The notes: a model not told the origin generated them from the letters alone. A stretch of 64,000 nucleotides of DNA from Auricularia sp. M13 (GCA_037042915.1 CM073194.1:2170001-2234000); one strand, 5' to 3'. Numbered from the stretch's first letter, positions 22,813 through 37,689 are shown. Translations and numbers: made by a program.

Positions 22813-25411
22813 TCAGAACTGCCAGCTATCCGGTCCACTCGGCGGTCCACTGCGGTTGGGGTCCTGCTCCCACTGGATCTGCAAACATGTCAGCAACAAC
22901 TCAACTCCAGAACGTGCAAAGCTCACCTGGCCCGAAGCAGTCTTGATGAGATACTTGTACTCGAACGCCACACCCGAGCCCAGGTTGACGGACGCGGACG
23001 ACCATAACGGGAAGCTCTTCTCGTCAGTCGTGAGCGGGATAGCCTTCGCGGGGTCCCAGTTGCCCAGCGCCGCCGTCGAGCCGACCACCATCACCGTCTA
23101 AGTTGAAAACACAAGAACATTCAGCAACTCGCGCGCACAGGAAGGGAGGGGAGAAAGAACGCACGTCGCCGAACGCAGTCTTATCCTGCGTCACGCTGAA
23201 CTTGACAGCAGACGCCGTAGGTGGGGAGGCTGGCGAGGCGGTGGGCAGCGAGTCCAATCCGCCCTGTTCATCCGTCTTGGGCGGGGGCTGCACAGCGCCG
23301 TCCGGCGCCTCCGCGCCGACGTAGAAGGCCACAGCCGCGCGCGGCGGCACGTTCAGTGCCGCCGTGCCCTCCGCGTCAACAGTGACGAACCCGAGCGCGC
23401 AGTCGCCCGTCGAGTTGCGCGCGCCCTCGAACACGTTGCAGTAGTTGCCCGCAGGCAGGCCGGTCGTGAACGATGCGGACCACGCGACGTCCTCGTTGTT
23501 GATCGCCACGAAGCCCGTCTCGCCTTCATATTAGGTAGAGTTTGTCAGCAGAGCGAGGAGAGGGAAAGACGAGGACGCACCGCGCGCGAATGCCAGTTGT
23601 TGCTGCGTGCCCTTCTGCACGTTGCCCACGGCGCCGGTGACGCCGGCGCGGAAGGCGGTGAGGCCCGCGATGGGCGGGAAACGGTGTTGGCAGAGCCTGC
23701 ATTGAATGACCCGCACATGTCAGCTTGGAAGTCGAGCGGGTAAGAACGCGAGGGGCAGAACGTACCATCCGTTCACACCGCCCTCGCCAAAGCAGCTGCC
23801 CACATTGCCGTTCGGGGCGCCGGCATCGTAGTCGGTGAACTCGTACGAGGACAGCACGGTCGGTGTGCCGTATGGATATGCCCTATGCCATGACTAAGTA
23901 TGCTGCGGCGCGCGCACAACAAGAGCGGATTGGACGCACAGCATGAAGACGTGCGCGAGTTTGTACGTGTCGCTGGGCGAGAGGAAGTTCAGGCTCTCGG
24001 AGTTCTACAAGCAAACGTCAGTTGCACATATGCTCGCGCTGCCTGCGGTCTCTGCGTACGCGCTCGGTGTCGTGGTTGGCAACGAAGACGTTCGCATCGC
24101 CGCTCGCGAGCCATCCGTCGCCCGGCAGCACGCCTTCGTCGAGCAAAGTCGCGATGCCGCCCGCAGTCCCGGAGAATACATCGCGTAGGGTCGTCGTGTA
24201 GCGGAATCTAGCGCCCATCATGTTAGAGCGAGTGGTGAAGGGATTGCGGGCCAACGCACTCCTGGACGTTTCCGTTGTTGATGTATTCGTTCGGGAGGAT
24301 AGGCTCGCCCTCGCCGAAGATAACTTCCTGGGTAATGTACGAGGGCGCAGGGGTCACGCGGCCGAGGATGGCGCTCAGGTCTGAAGCTGCCATGTCTGTG
24401 TGGTTCTTACTTTAGCCATGAGCGAAGAATATAACGAAGAGACACACGCTTGGCAGCATCCACGCGCAGACCATCGACGCCGAGCGACAAAAGGTCACTC
24501 AAGTACGCCGCAATCGTCGCCTGAACGTCGGGCTTGTCTGTTGCGAGGCTGTGGAACAGTTGAGCGGGCAGCTCAAGGGAGGAGGGACGGACTGACTCGG
24601 CGAGGTTGACCAGCTGGCAGGTTTGCACCTCCTGGCGACTGTCGTAGTTGACGATATTGTCTCCCGGCTCGAGGCCGCAGTGGTGGAACGAGTCGGCGGT
24701 GTAGATGCCCGGGTACTCAAAGTGCTGATACGCTACATAACCGTCAGTTCCCTGCCCAGCACGCGCGCATCTCAACTCACAGCTACCAGCGGTACCCGTG
24801 CCTGTGGCATTCGATAAGCTCTCCTAATACTTTAGACGGTGAGGATGGCGCACCGGCGTCCGAGCCCGTCATATGGTTGATAACAGCATCTAGCACTGCG
24901 TCAGCACGGGTAAATGGCCTAGCTACACGACTGACCAGCGTAGACCTTGACCCCGACGCGGTGGCAAGCGTCGATCATTGCTGCAAGCTGCTCGCGGTTG
25001 CCGCGCTTGCCCTCGAGCTTGTACGAGACGGGCTGATAGTCAGTCCACCACTGGTTGCCCGTCACTGTCTCTTGCGGCGGGCTGACTATGCCGTTCGTTA
25101 GAAGAGTTATTATATTTGCAAGGAGCTGCGCGTACTTTGGACCGCGCCGTAGCCTGCGTCGATACCATTAGGTCCACAGCCTGAACGAAAAAAACAGCAA
25201 ATGTGTACCTGCGGGCCCGAGGAACTGCGTGCACTCCTGGGCGATAGAGTCCCAGTTCCAACCGAACATTTGGACAATGGTATCTGAACCAAAGCATGAG
25301 CATCGAGCACAACGTCTGCCAATCTGACTATCGTTCTCGCGCGCACGCACCCTTTTGCGCGGCAGACCATCCTGCGAGCGCAAGAGTCGAAAGAAAACGT
25401 CGGGCAGTCAT
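22813..25411 (-). CDS. secreted alpha-amylase (GH13) with C-terminal CBM20
   Basis: Endo-hydrolysis of alpha-1,4-glucan (starch, glycogen), extracellular. Signal peptide [17 protein letters not shown], then [14 protein letters not shown] as in GH13_32-type amylases. Catalytic regions: DAVINHMTG (region I), [11 protein letters not shown] with the nucleophile Asp (region II), [10 protein letters not shown] with the acid/base Glu (region III) and VANHDTER with the third carboxylate (region IV). A T/S/P-rich linker leads to a CBM20 domain: [47 protein letters not shown]. About ten introns of 45-60 nt; splicing of the [16 protein letters not shown] and YADAVINH joints was solved by phase. No defect seen. 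Its 5' end faces the 3' end of the HAD gene in the same direction, 485 bases apart. Confidence 0.92.
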
Positions 25412-25895
25412 TTAGAACAAGAAAGAAAAATTCAAGGCGGCCAGCGGAGGGAAATGGAATGGGGAGAAGAGAAGGACGGGCAGCGGGCCCGAGCGACGAT
25501 ACTTGCACCGCAGCAACCCTCAACTTTGAGCGTTTTGGGATAAAGCCAAGAAGCGAATCAAGGCTGTGCTGCTTCCGGATCCGGGCCGGTCCCGCGCGTT
25601 GATACAAGGCCAAACCATAACTTGAAATGCTGAACGAAGGCGGCCTTATACCTCGGAATAAAGTGTGGAGGTGGAGGTGCGGCGCAGATGTAAGGGTTCT
25701 CGGAGAGTGCAACTCGTGCCTTATCTAATCGTAATCCACAATTCGCAGCGCCTCTGATACATGCAGACTGCGGAACAACTGCTCTTCCGGCCAATCATGA
25801 GAAAGCAGCACGTTAGACACGCACAAATACATTCAATAAATTGTACAGACAGCACTGTCTCAAGATCTTGGTATGCAGGGATCCGCTACGCCAGT
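25412..25895. other. amylase upstream region
   Basis: Promoter space of the amylase gene and 3' flank of the HAD gene. No ORF or repeat of note. Confidence 0.5.
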
Positions 25896-26908
25896 TCGAG
25901 GGCGTCGTGCAGTTCCGCAAAGCTTCGCACAATCTTGCTAGGCTGACCTAGTGCGTCCACCCATCCATCTCCGGGCCGATCGACCCATACGGCCTGCCAT
26001 CCCGCGGAGCGCGCGCCCACGATATCGAAGGGGTTGCTTCATGCGCCCTGCTATCAGGGACTGACAGTCACTGAGTCGGGAGTTGTGAGACGTACGAGCT
26101 GACGAGCCACATCTTGCTAGCGTCTCTTTCGTAGGTGCTCTCTACGAATTTGTACGCTGCAGGCGAGGGCTTATAGTGTTTCAGACCCGGATCGTCAACG
26201 ACCACCGCAGGAAGAAGGGCCTGCGCGAGCGGGGAAAGGGACGGTGAGCCGTTCACCGCGCCCTCGACCATCTGCGCGTCATGAGCAGAGATAATATGAC
26301 CCCGCCTGATATTAGTGTACCTGTCGTGTCCCTAATACCTGGATTCAGTGTATCATCGCAAGTCGGACATCTGGATACGCACCGTTTGTGAAAATGACCA
26401 GGTCCGCTGTACGCTTCTTTGTCAACTGCTGCAACCCCTCGGCCACGTCGTCGAATCTGGGATATCAGGAGGTTACGGCGATTTGGTGGCGTGGATGAGA
26501 GGACGGACGTGTCGAGATGCGCGTAGGCCTTCATGACCTCGTCCCGCGTCGCCTCGGAGAGAGTCGGCGCGGCATGGGCAAGACTGCGTCGCGTGACTTC
26601 TTCGAAATCGATATACGTTCCTGTTCAGTAATCAGCATTCTCGATATGCACCGGCCAGCGCCACAGTAACTGACCCATCGACTCGAGACGCCATGTGTAT
26701 CTAGGACTTATATGAGCGCTGGGATGTCGAGGACCACACACACTTACTCAAGCTGGTACCGCCTCCATAATGCCGCGACGGCTTTACCATCTTGCACACC
26801 TTGCAATTCCAAAGCGCGAGCAATGCTCGAGGTGTCCAGCAACGTGCCGAATAGGTCGAATGCGACGAGCGGTTTGCCCGCATCCGAGGAATCCTTGTTC
26901 AGCCACAT
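25896..26908 (-). CDS. HAD-superfamily hydrolase (L-2-haloacid dehalogenase-like)
   Basis: Start MWLNKDSSDAGKP at 26908. HAD motif I is AFDLFGTLLD (nucleophile Asp) near residue 15; motif II LVIFTNG; motif III Lys in KHYKPSPAAYK; motif IV region SNPFDIVGARSAGWQAVWVDR. The end is SKIVRSFAELHDALELA. Several introns of 50-70 nt. This layout fits type II haloacid dehalogenases; many fungal members are of unknown substrate, so dehalogenation is a guess. No signal peptide. Confidence 0.85.
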
Positions 26909-28266
26909 GTTGCGCTTGCAACTTGACCGTCAAGAGCGAAGCGGTTAGCGGAACGGGTGCGAATTGCGGAACGGAGCTCCCCAATTGGAGCTCAGGCTGC
27001 GAGCACATCATGCCGACTATAATAGGGCCCGCGGGCCCTGGTGCTGACTGTACATGCACTGGCAGCGCACGGACGGCTCCTTGCGGAAATTCGATAGGAC
27101 TCAGAGGTGGCGTCCTCAAAGTAGTAGCGGTGACCGTGATGAGACTTTTCAAGTCCGAAACTTTATTCCTTGCCGCTGCCCGCGACCCGCGTATCGAGCA
27201 GTTCGGTCGCTACTTGATGATTTTCTACTCGTGTGCCCGCGCCCCTCGCCGCGAACCGCGCCGTCCAGGCTTCACTGACAGCCGGGGGAGCGTGGGAATC
27301 TGCCCGATTAACACGTACCGCCCTCGGCTCTCGCGTTTCGCGTTTCGCGGACGCAGTGCAACCGCGATTCAATCGCGTTTCTGGCAATATGCTTATCTTT
27401 CCCTCCGCCACACATATCGCAGGCTGCATCCCTCGAGTGTACTAGCACGTCTCGCCGGCAAAGTGTGCAGGCACCTCAGTCGCCTGGTCGGAATCTGACT
27501 GCACCTCCAGGTCGGAATCTGACTGCACCTCCAGGTCGGAATCTGACTCGTATTCTAATGGCATTGCTTGGGCTACATCCTTGCCGCTGTGTTGCAATGC
27601 CAGATCTGCGCCAATTTGGCGATACCGGCTTGTTGCCTTCTTGCGCCGCCTGCGCCATGACTAATGTCTGCTTGCGCATTGGCCACTGATCCTTGACACT
27701 GTTTGCTCGTCCTGACCATGACCGTGGTAACGTTCTCCTGTCCCTCGACCGCGCTCGCTCGCATCGTGGCTATTGGGCCGGCAGGACCTAATCGCTATGC
27801 ATTGCACGCTCCGTCCTGCCTGCAGACTCTGAATTCCGCTCCGAGTCGCTGCTGTCTAAATCTGCTGCGTCTGTGAGAATATGTCTCTGTCGTCTCAGAT
27901 GTCACTTCGAGGCGGCCTCTAGTGCTAAGCTCGAGTTTGTTACGATATCTCCGCGCCACGACCTCGACAAAAGCCGCTAATACTGATAGGCGATTGAATG
28001 ACGGCTCTCAGTTCTCCTATGAATGCCTCATCGGCAGGGACAATCACCGCACGGGCTCATTTCAGGGTGCTCGAAATACTTCGACGATCAGCGTAATGCA
28101 CGACCTTCAATTGGCTGTCACCGTAGATGAATGCTCAGTGTATGCTGGGGAAGCGGCCTCCCGCCATTGCCGGGTGCGAGCGACGAGCAGATAAATACTG
28201 TGCATGAGCGGAGGGGATGCTCTCAGCTCTCCTCCTTGGAGTCCCATTGTCAAGTGTAGAGCCACG
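26909..28266. other. peroxidase upstream region
   Basis: Long gene-free region. From about 27600 it is homologous to the inverted copy at 3745-3092. An AGATAAATAC near 28189 could serve as a TATA element for the peroxidase, about 75 bases before its ATG. Confidence 0.5.
27483..27548 (+). repeat. 24-bp tandem repeat, about 2.8 units
   Basis: Unit GGTCGGAATCTGACTGCACC plus TCCA, repeated without change. It lies just outside the peroxidase duplication block. Confidence 0.85.
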
Positions 28267-30169
<1,903 letters not shown>

Positions 30170-30364
30170 GTGTTACAGTAGGATGCGGTTGCTTTGTCGG
30201 CTTCGCGCTGTACGATAGGCGTCTTGGTTTCTGCAATGCTCAATAGATTCTCAGGCTGTGGTGAAATGGTGACAGCGACTATCATCGACCATAGCAAAGG
30301 CGTTGGACTCCGTGACTAAAATAATATTACTCTATACCCTGACGCTATTGCCCAAACTCTGATC

Positions 30365-32351
30365 TCAATGGTGGCCCACTTTCACACCGTTCTCCACCGC
30401 ATCTGCCACAGACTGGTGGGCGACATTGAAGATGCGAACTTCAACCTGGCCCGGGTAGAACCACGAAGAGAGTGCCTGCGTATGTTATATGCACCAGTTA
30501 GTAAGCCCAACTTCACAGATGTTGTGAGAGCGAGAACGAAGACTCACGATGACGAAGTAAAACACAATCATCACCGCGCCCTCCGCCCAATTTGTCTTCG
30601 CGTCCGCCGTGACATAATTCACCAAGAAGCACGCGGCGACGAGGAGCGCGACTTCGAGCAGGTCGAAAAGCATAAGGAGTGGCTTTCCGGCGCACCATGC
30701 GATGAGCACGAAGAGCGGCATCCAGAAGAGCAGGAACTGGATGCTCAGGTCGATGGAGATGCCCGACGCCACGCCGTCCGGCTCAAGCGGAATGCGCTTC
30801 TTGTGCGCGGAGATGCCGCGCCGGGCCCAGTGCAGGATTGAGAGGATTGCGTCGCCCGTGAAGGAGACGAGCGGGAGGAGCACGAGGCCGAACCAGTGCT
30901 CGGACATGACGCTTTCTTCGACGAGGACTTCTGCTGCAGCGACGAGCTGGTCGGTGTGCCGAGCGTTAGAGTGATGTGAGGTTTGCGCGGAGATGGGCAA
31001 TGGGAGGAGACTCACGAATTGCGCGGTGACGGCCATGAGCACAACACACTGCAGGATAGCGATGATGCCGAACCACGGGCTGACGGCGCTGTCCCGGTTC
31101 TCCTTCTCCAGCGCGCGCTCGCGCAGTCGCGAAGGGACGTTCTCGTGGTACATGTGAAGCGCATGGCCCTTTCCCGGCGGGTTGTGCATGTACATCCGCG
31201 CGCCGATGTACCTACCGACCATTAGAGTTAATGACTACCGCTCTGCACTATGCGGGACATACGAGAGCAGGAGCAGTAGCGCAATGCCGCGACTCATCTT
31301 GAGGAAGTCGCCGCGGCGCGCATCAGAGAGCAGCGGGCCGCGCTCGGGGTGGCCCTCCTCCGCAGTGAGGGTCTCGTGCTCGGAAACGTTCAGATGGGTG
31401 GTGTATTCCGTGAGCGTCTGCAGGCTGCCGCGGTCAAGCGCGGCGAAGAATGCCGCGGGCACTGCGATGACCATCACACCGAGCGTCAAGAGCGTGTGGT
31501 TGATCTGTGTCTTGCCCGAGTGCAGTTCTTGCTCGACGATGTTGGCGCCACCTGTCAGGAATGCTACACCCGGTACAAAGAGGATGTGTAGCAGAACGAC
31601 GCCCACGACTGTTATCTGCAGGAGGCGATAGCTGTTTGAGATTAGCTTCGAAATTATTCTTTCAGTTAATCGACCAACTTACTTGTCTCGTACCAGGAGG
31701 CCGATAGCGAGAGACGCTTCTACCGTACTATACGAGACTGTAAGTAAATTTTTAGGAGTCAGCTCCTAGCCACACACTTGCTGAGGGTAATGATCAACAG
31801 CTCTCCGAGTTCCTGCACGCAGTATGAGCAGGCGTACGGCGTCAGGCTCAACGGCAGAAAAAGTGCACACAGCGCCCAAATACGGTATCATCTCCTCTCC
31901 AATCCACTCGAACCGTTTCTGCAGCGGCACAATCGCCATCAGATTCACTAATTCGCATGAGCATCGCGCGCACGCCCACATGTGAGAGAAAACGCTCACA
32001 GGCAAACCTCCACCCAGGCGGCCACTTATGTTCCCCATGCGCGTCCTTCAGGAAGTGCGAGACCCACGCGAGCGGTATAGAGAAGATGAACAGGTTGATG
32101 AAGACGTGATTTTTCAGCTTGAGGCTGCGCAGGCTCTGGCGCATCGTCGGCATGGGCGTCGTGCGCGCATCGCCACGGAAGCGCTGCCAGAACGTGAAGT
32201 CGCCCCGCGGCTGCGGCGTGAGCGGTTCTTGGATCGCGCTGGTGCGGTTGCCGAGCTCGATATCGTTGTGGTCATCCTCGTCGTTGGGGGTTAGATCGTG
32301 ATGAGCGGGCGCTGGCAGCGTTTTTGCGCGGCGTGGACGCGACAGCGACAT
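30365..32351 (-). CDS. CAX-type cation/proton exchanger, copy 1
   Basis: Vacuolar-type Ca2+(cation)/H+ antiporter family, membrane protein. Start MSLSRPRRAKT. Blocks in order: a cytosolic N-terminus with FTFWQRFRGD, TM1 near HVFINLFIFSIPLAWVSHF, FALNLMAIVPLQKRFEW, first alpha-repeat GELLIITLSNTVEASLAIGL, LLQITVVGVVLLHILFVPG, TLLTLGVMVIAVPAAFF, FLKMSRGIALLLLL, second alpha-repeat EHWFGLVLLPLVSFTGDAIL, ISIDLSIQFLLFWMPLFVLI, ACFLVNYVTADAKTNWAEG. Canonical CAX proteins have GNAxEH in the second repeat; here this reads SFTGDA, so ion selectivity may differ. All introns splice in phase. Paralogue at 46.2 kb, same strand. Confidence 0.83.
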
Positions 32352-33900
32352 GGTGGTGGACAAGCGAGAGATGGCGGGCTGGACGGTTTCAGCATCAATG
32401 GTGCTATTAATGAATGGCGCAACGCCGGACGCCGCAGCTGTTGCTCGCGTAGGTACACTAGTACAGGTCGCGGTGGCCGGCGATGCCAACGTTCCGAATT
32501 CGTCAGATCCGCAGTGTCAAAACACAGCTTTACGTAACCTCTAGAAGTGGAAGGTACGCAGAATGCGAGGCTGGAGGATGCTGAATTCGTCGTTTGTAGG
32601 ACCTAAAGGACTTCTATGTATGAGAAAGACGTCCAGATTGAAGGATAAGACTTAGTAGTACGTAGGAGACGTACCCACCCTCTTCGCCCAGCTCAAGGCG
32701 GCACGCATGCGTGTTACAGGCGCGAAAAAAACGGAGCAGTTACCAGCTGGAATTGATAATAGCCTTTATGGATGTGAGTGGGGAAAAGTACGAGATGAAG
32801 ATGCGGAGTTGGGGTCGGCGGCCGATCTCCGCAACTTCTCTTCTTACTTACTCGCGAGTCGCTGCACCCCTTGAATCTGCACAACAGCTCCAAGATGATA
32901 CGCTCCTGTTGTGCTCTTTCCGACATGGCGCATATGCCCTGGCTGTCACCCCGTCTGGCTAGAATGACGCACGCCTGGGATGGAACATGGGTCTTGCATC
33001 TTTCTGCTGCTCGGCCGTCTGCTCTCGATACATCAGGACGGAACCTATCTATGTGCCAGTTAAATCGCGACCTCTCTTTCTTCTTGCTGCGCTAGTACTC
33101 GGCCTGGTTAGCATTATGTCGATCTGTCAGACCTCGGACGCTGCTTCCCCAGTCAGCCTCTGTGATCTCACGCGTGTCCGTCCTATTTCTGCGGTCCACA
33201 TCTCCCGCTTGGAGCTGATGATGTGCTGCGCGGCCTTCGTTTGACGAATTGCTGTGACCGTGAGACAAATATGTCCCGGAGGCGTCACGTCGGTTCACAC
33301 GTCGACGAAATGCCGCAGTGCATTAATGGTAAACACATTCATTAGCTTCAATGTCTTGCGATCTTCTCGAAGCCCCTCTCGCAGCTCGGATGATGCGTCG
33401 ATCGTTTCAATATTGCGCTGCTCCCGATGATGTCTGGTAAACACGCTGCTGGTTCTCGTAGCGACGTACGGCGTCGACGGAGATATATCTGTTGGATTTT
33501 TCCGCTGTGGCGGAATACCCACAATCGACCGAAGCACGGAAATCGGTGCGCTGCGGGTATTTCTCAGGGAACCACTCTATCCAGGGTTTCTCCTGCTCAT
33601 GCGGACTGACTTCTTCGACTTAAGTCATCAATGCAGCTGCTTTTCCACGAGCTTGCAGTGCTAGTTTTGTGGTTCAGGATCCTCTACCCCCGCGTGGTAT
33701 TCAACAGAATGCCACGCAAACCACTTCTGCCCTTCTCGCGCGATTGACAACCGCGCATCGCCCGACGACACGGCCGTCAGTCAATGCAGCAGTCGAACCC
33801 TCACTGATTGTCTCACACTGGGAGTCGGGGCCGACCCATGTTTTTTTATCGGATATGCGCTGTCAATGAGCGCTTCAGTAGACTGCGCTAAGCTATCATC
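32352..33900. other. intergenic, gene-poor
   Basis: Short frames only on both strands; nothing resembles a known protein. No repeat boundary seen. Confidence 0.5.
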
Positions 33901-34399
33901 AATTCAACAGGCTCCGACGGTGCGGGCGCCTGAATCTGGGCCGGGATTCGCAATATGTATGATTTCTCCCGCGTCTCTCTCTTGGCAATTGGGAACTAAT
34001 GATCATTTCGTTCGCGCAGACTCCCGAGTCGAGAGGCTCGGACACCTTCCCTACACCGTTTATAGGCGTCTTAGGAGTCGACGTCTCGACTTGTCTCGGG
34101 CTAAAACAGACCACCCTTTGCGACTGAAATGATGGAATGCGTACTATTTCCTCAACACCGGAGCCGTACAACAGATCTACTATGTACAGCGTGTCAAGAC
34201 AAAAAACAGGAGAAAAGACGCAAGATTGAGATGCTCCGCGAGGCTGAAGGTCAGCAGTTACAAAGAGGACCAAGGATAGTTGTGTCGTGTCGTGAGAAAG
34301 AGTTTCGAGACATTGGAGATCAATCCATTTCGTGGGAACAAGGATCCGGCGACGATCAAGCGGCATCCGCAAAAGAAATATTGATGCAACTGTCGACTA

Positions 34400-35124
34400 T
34401 CTCTGCGCTGCCTCACGCCGGCTGGGGCGCGAGAAGGACGGCCGGATTGTGAGGGCTGTCGCAGAAACCAACGATAAACGTTCTGAAAAAATTCTGTTGC
34501 GAACATGAGCACTTCCACTGCCTCCCTCGGCGCGATCAAAATCCCACTCACAATTCCGAGGATGAGTCCGTCCTGGTTCTGATGCTTCGTGAGAAATACA
34601 GATCCCTAGATTCATCGATTTGCACGTACTCCAGATCTATGGCTCGCGATGGCATATTCCTGATCGGCGTTGGGGTCGGAAACGGGAAACAGGAAGAATT
34701 CCCTTGCGCTGCCACGGATAGAGACGAAGGTCTCCTCCCGTGTGCGGTAGAAGCCCGAGACTGTGATGTTGACGAAGATGAATTCAACTTCAAGAGAACG
34801 GTGCACATCAAATCTGGTATCGCCGCAACGAGTTGCCAAATCATCGAGGACGTCCTTCAGTTCGCGCCGGGCATCTTCGGGTAAGAAACTGCAAATTGTG
34901 CCTGCAAAGGCGGCAGTGAGTATGGACATCATGAAATAGGCATATCGACGCGTTACCGTTGTCAACAGTAACCTTGCGGTCGACTCGCACCGGCGGGGAC
35001 TCTTGTCCCGGGACCAGAATTCATGGTAAGAGCCGCCAGGCGTTTGGACTTCACATGGCCGCTGCTTCTCTCGCCGGCCGCGAGAATGTCCGGATCCCTT
35101 CATCTGCTTTTTTGAGACTCGCAC
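34400..35124 (-). CDS. possible hypothetical protein gene
   Basis: Low-confidence gene. On the minus strand an open stretch of about 170 codons (35124-34612) contains FLPEDARRELKDVLDDLA, HRSLEVEFIFVNITVSGFYR and EETFVSIRGSAREFFLFPVS, followed by a possible exon DGLILGIVSGILIAPREAVE (34570 down) with a hydrophobic patch. Codon use looks protein-like and there are GT-AG pairs at about 34971/34903. The start and end are not determined. I do not recognise the family. Confidence 0.35.
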
Positions 35125-35630
35125 GCGTTAGCGCTCAGTTAGTTACTAAAAGTTAGTAACAATGTTACTAACTTGTTAGTTACTAACACGTTAGTAACGA
35201 CCACTCTGAGCTTGAGTGTCGTTACTAACTGGAGAGGTATCAAATAATCGAAACCGTGAGATACTTCACTTGATAAAACCACATGCATTGGGTGATCTCA
35301 GGTCCACTGGATGCTACAAAATCCCTGTAGCGTGTGCTCAAAGTGAATTGAAGGTTTTTGAGGTGTCCCTGGCCAACCAGGGGGTGAGACTGCGACCAGT
35401 GGTTTCACCGGAAGCTCTGCGCATGCAGGACAGAATGGGAACACACATAATACCCTCAAGGTCTTGTTCAGCAACCCCTCCAGGGGGTACAGCAGCAAGT
35501 CTTCAGAATATATACTTACTATATACTCACTTGTTATTAACAATGTTACTAACACCGTGTTACTAACACACATTGTTAGTAACGTGTTAGTTACCCCGCG
35601 GGGGATAACTAACTGAGCGCTAGCACGCGT
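35121..35630. repeat. 8-bp target-site duplication of the hAT element
   Basis: GCACGCGT at 35121-35128 and again at 35623-35630, directly flanking the element's terminal inverted repeats. Confidence 0.92.
35129..35622. mobile_element. non-autonomous hAT-type DNA transposon (MITE-like), 494 bp
   Basis: Terminal inverted repeats of 17 bp are identical: the left end TAGCGCTCAGTTAGTTA has its reverse complement at 35606-35622. The 8-bp target duplication is perfect, which is typical of hAT elements. Both ends carry many subterminal GTTACTAAC/GTTAGTAAC motifs in both directions, as hAT transposases often bind. The centre (35240-35520) is unique-looking with no transposase ORF. The perfect duplication and repeats suggest a fairly recent insertion. 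It lies immediately left of the duplicated F-box unit. Confidence 0.9.
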
Positions 35631-35734
35631 CAAGACTTGCCCTGAACACCGCACCAATGAACGTCCAACGCTAGCACAGCAAACAGGGCCTACAGTCCCT
35701 GCCTATGGTCATCTGCTTTAGTTCTGCCTCGCCT

Positions 35735-35767
35735 AGATTCCGGTGGAACTTGGTCGAGTCACTCATT
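35735..35767 (+). promoter_or_regulatory. conserved upstream block of F-box A3
   Basis: 33 bases, starting TAGATTCCGGTGGAACTTGG, identical to 38248-38280 upstream of F-box A4 while the flanking DNA is more diverged. It lies about 95-125 bases before the start codon. Either a selected promoter element or simply well-preserved duplicate. Confidence 0.45.
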
Positions 35768-35860
35768 ACCTTGCTTCGCACTCGGCAGCCGGCCGGCTGC
35801 AGACCTCGGCGGTTTCCGGCTGACCCCTCCTGTCTTCCTCAGGACACCGCTTAGTCCGAT

Positions 35861-37577
35861 ATGGCCCTGCGCAGCTCGAAGTACGCCTCTGAAACTGAGC
35901 GACGGCTAGCTCTTACTCTTTCAGGCTTTCGGGATTGCCACTTGATGTGCTGTATCTCATTCGTGACGCTGTCGCGCTGTCCCCCTCAGAGTCTTTTCCA
36001 CCCATCATGAGCGCATCCCGCCTTGAGGAGAGCTCTTGGACGGACTGGACATTGTCTGTTAAGCCTCCCCACCTGCTAGATGCGCTATCCCGGACCTGCC
36101 GTTCCATCAGGGATGTCTGCTGCCCGACAATGTTTTCTCGTGTGACCCTCTCCCAAGACCGTCGCTCCTCTCTGCCTCGCTCTATCGCTCCGTACGTACG
36201 GTAAGGGGAATTAAAAAAATTTAAGTATCCGCTTATCGATGAATCATTCAGTGTGCTGCTAGTTACAGTTGGTGATTTCGACAGTCCACTTATCGACTAC
36301 ACCGATATGCTCCGCACCATGACAAAGCTGAGCGTAATATTCTGGGAGCCCAAGCAAAAACCCACAACGCCTGACAGAGACATCATCCTAGCCCTTTCTT
36401 CGCCTACTTTGACGACTCTCATGCTCAGAAATTTTCGGCTCGAAGGCGTGAACTTTGCACCGCTATCAGTTGGTCACCTCCGGGCGTTGGATGTTTCACA
36501 ACGCATGCGCAGCCTTCCCAGGGTCCCGCCGGAGGAGATTCGTGACGAGAACAGATGTCTTGAAGCCTTGCTCGTCCAACTTGCTCCACAGCTCCAGGTC
36601 CTCCGCATACCGGGCGAGTCCTGTCGCCTTTCGTTCCTTTCCGCCCATGCATGGCCTGATCTCCATGAGCTCGTTATCCGTGGGGGCGCACCTACCGCGA
36701 CATTCCCCTTTGTTAAAGTTCTGTCTGTCATGCCCAACCTGCGCATTCTTGCCGTCGCCGTCGCGCGGTTCGATTCAGCGCCTCTGGTACTTCTGCCTGC
36801 AAATTCGTCGCACAATCCAACGTTGACCTTGACGAGGCTTACGGTCTCTGACTGCCCTGCGGAAGAAGGGATATTTACCCATTTATCTGACGCGCTTGCT
36901 GAATTGTCGTTGCGTGACATACCGCGCTACTACGACAGAAGAGAACCCTACGGCAGTGCCAGCGCCTCAACCCTTCTGCTCTGTCGAACAGCCATACGAT
37001 TTCTCAGCAGTCTTCCCTCGGGAGGGTCTTCATTGTGCCGGCTCGAAGTCGTGGTCCGCGAGGATGGCGCGCAGATGGAGCTCCTTTCGCTCATCGCGGC
37101 ATCATGCCCGCAACTGACGTTCCTCGAACTGCATCAGTATCGGTCCGACGACTTTGAGTTCGCGAAGCGGCAGCTTACAGAGATTGATGTGCCATTCGTG
37201 CGTCCATTTGAAGACTTCTGGCCATTTCTTCGCTAACGCAGGCCCAGGATGTGATCGCAACAACCCTGTCACCGCTGCGCAATCTCCGCGTCCTTCGCCT
37301 GAATTATGATCTCGGCGCCCACCTGATACCCTTGCATTCACTGCGCTTCCGACGTTCTATCTTTCCCGCACGAAAGTGGCGCGGATTTCTGGAGGCCCAA
37401 GCGCATGTGATCGCTAAAATCCTGCACTGGCTACACGTCATCTCCTTCCTAAATGCTGACGATCTTGGCCCAGTTGGCTGGAGCTCGTGGTACCTGCACC
37501 CCACGCCGTCCGGAGTCGTAGAGCTTGAATTCCCGGGTAGGGTGGGCCTCTCTGTAGTGGATAAGCTAGCGTTTTAG
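35861..37577 (+). CDS. F-box/leucine-rich protein, subfamily A, copy 3
   Basis: 523 aa. Exons 35861-35880 (20 nt, MALRSS), 35925-36200, 36252-37197 and 37248-37577. F-box LPLDVLYLIRD, SASRLEESS, SRTCRSIRDVCCPTMF. Body [40 protein letters not shown]. Intron 4 could use either of two nearby acceptors; GCCCAG was chosen to match DVIATTLSP with the paralogues. Tandem with copy A4. Exon 3 from about 36715 through the intron to 37314 is almost identical to A4, but the parts before and after differ clearly. Confidence 0.87.
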
Positions 37578-37689
37578 TAGCGCTGAATTGAAGGTGGAGT
37601 TTTTATAATTGCGTGGAATATGAGACTATGATCATCCCTGTGTTGAACCCCCTTATAATATTAGTGATGTTATTGCTACGTCTAGGAGC

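Noticed and set aside
27483-27548. CRISPR-like array
   Set aside because: A perfect contiguous 24-base tandem repeat without spacers, in a eukaryotic genome.
33899-34372. 157-codon minus-strand frame
   Set aside because: Composition is not protein-like, and it neither joins cleanly to the possible exons at 34.4-35.1 kb nor resembles a known family.
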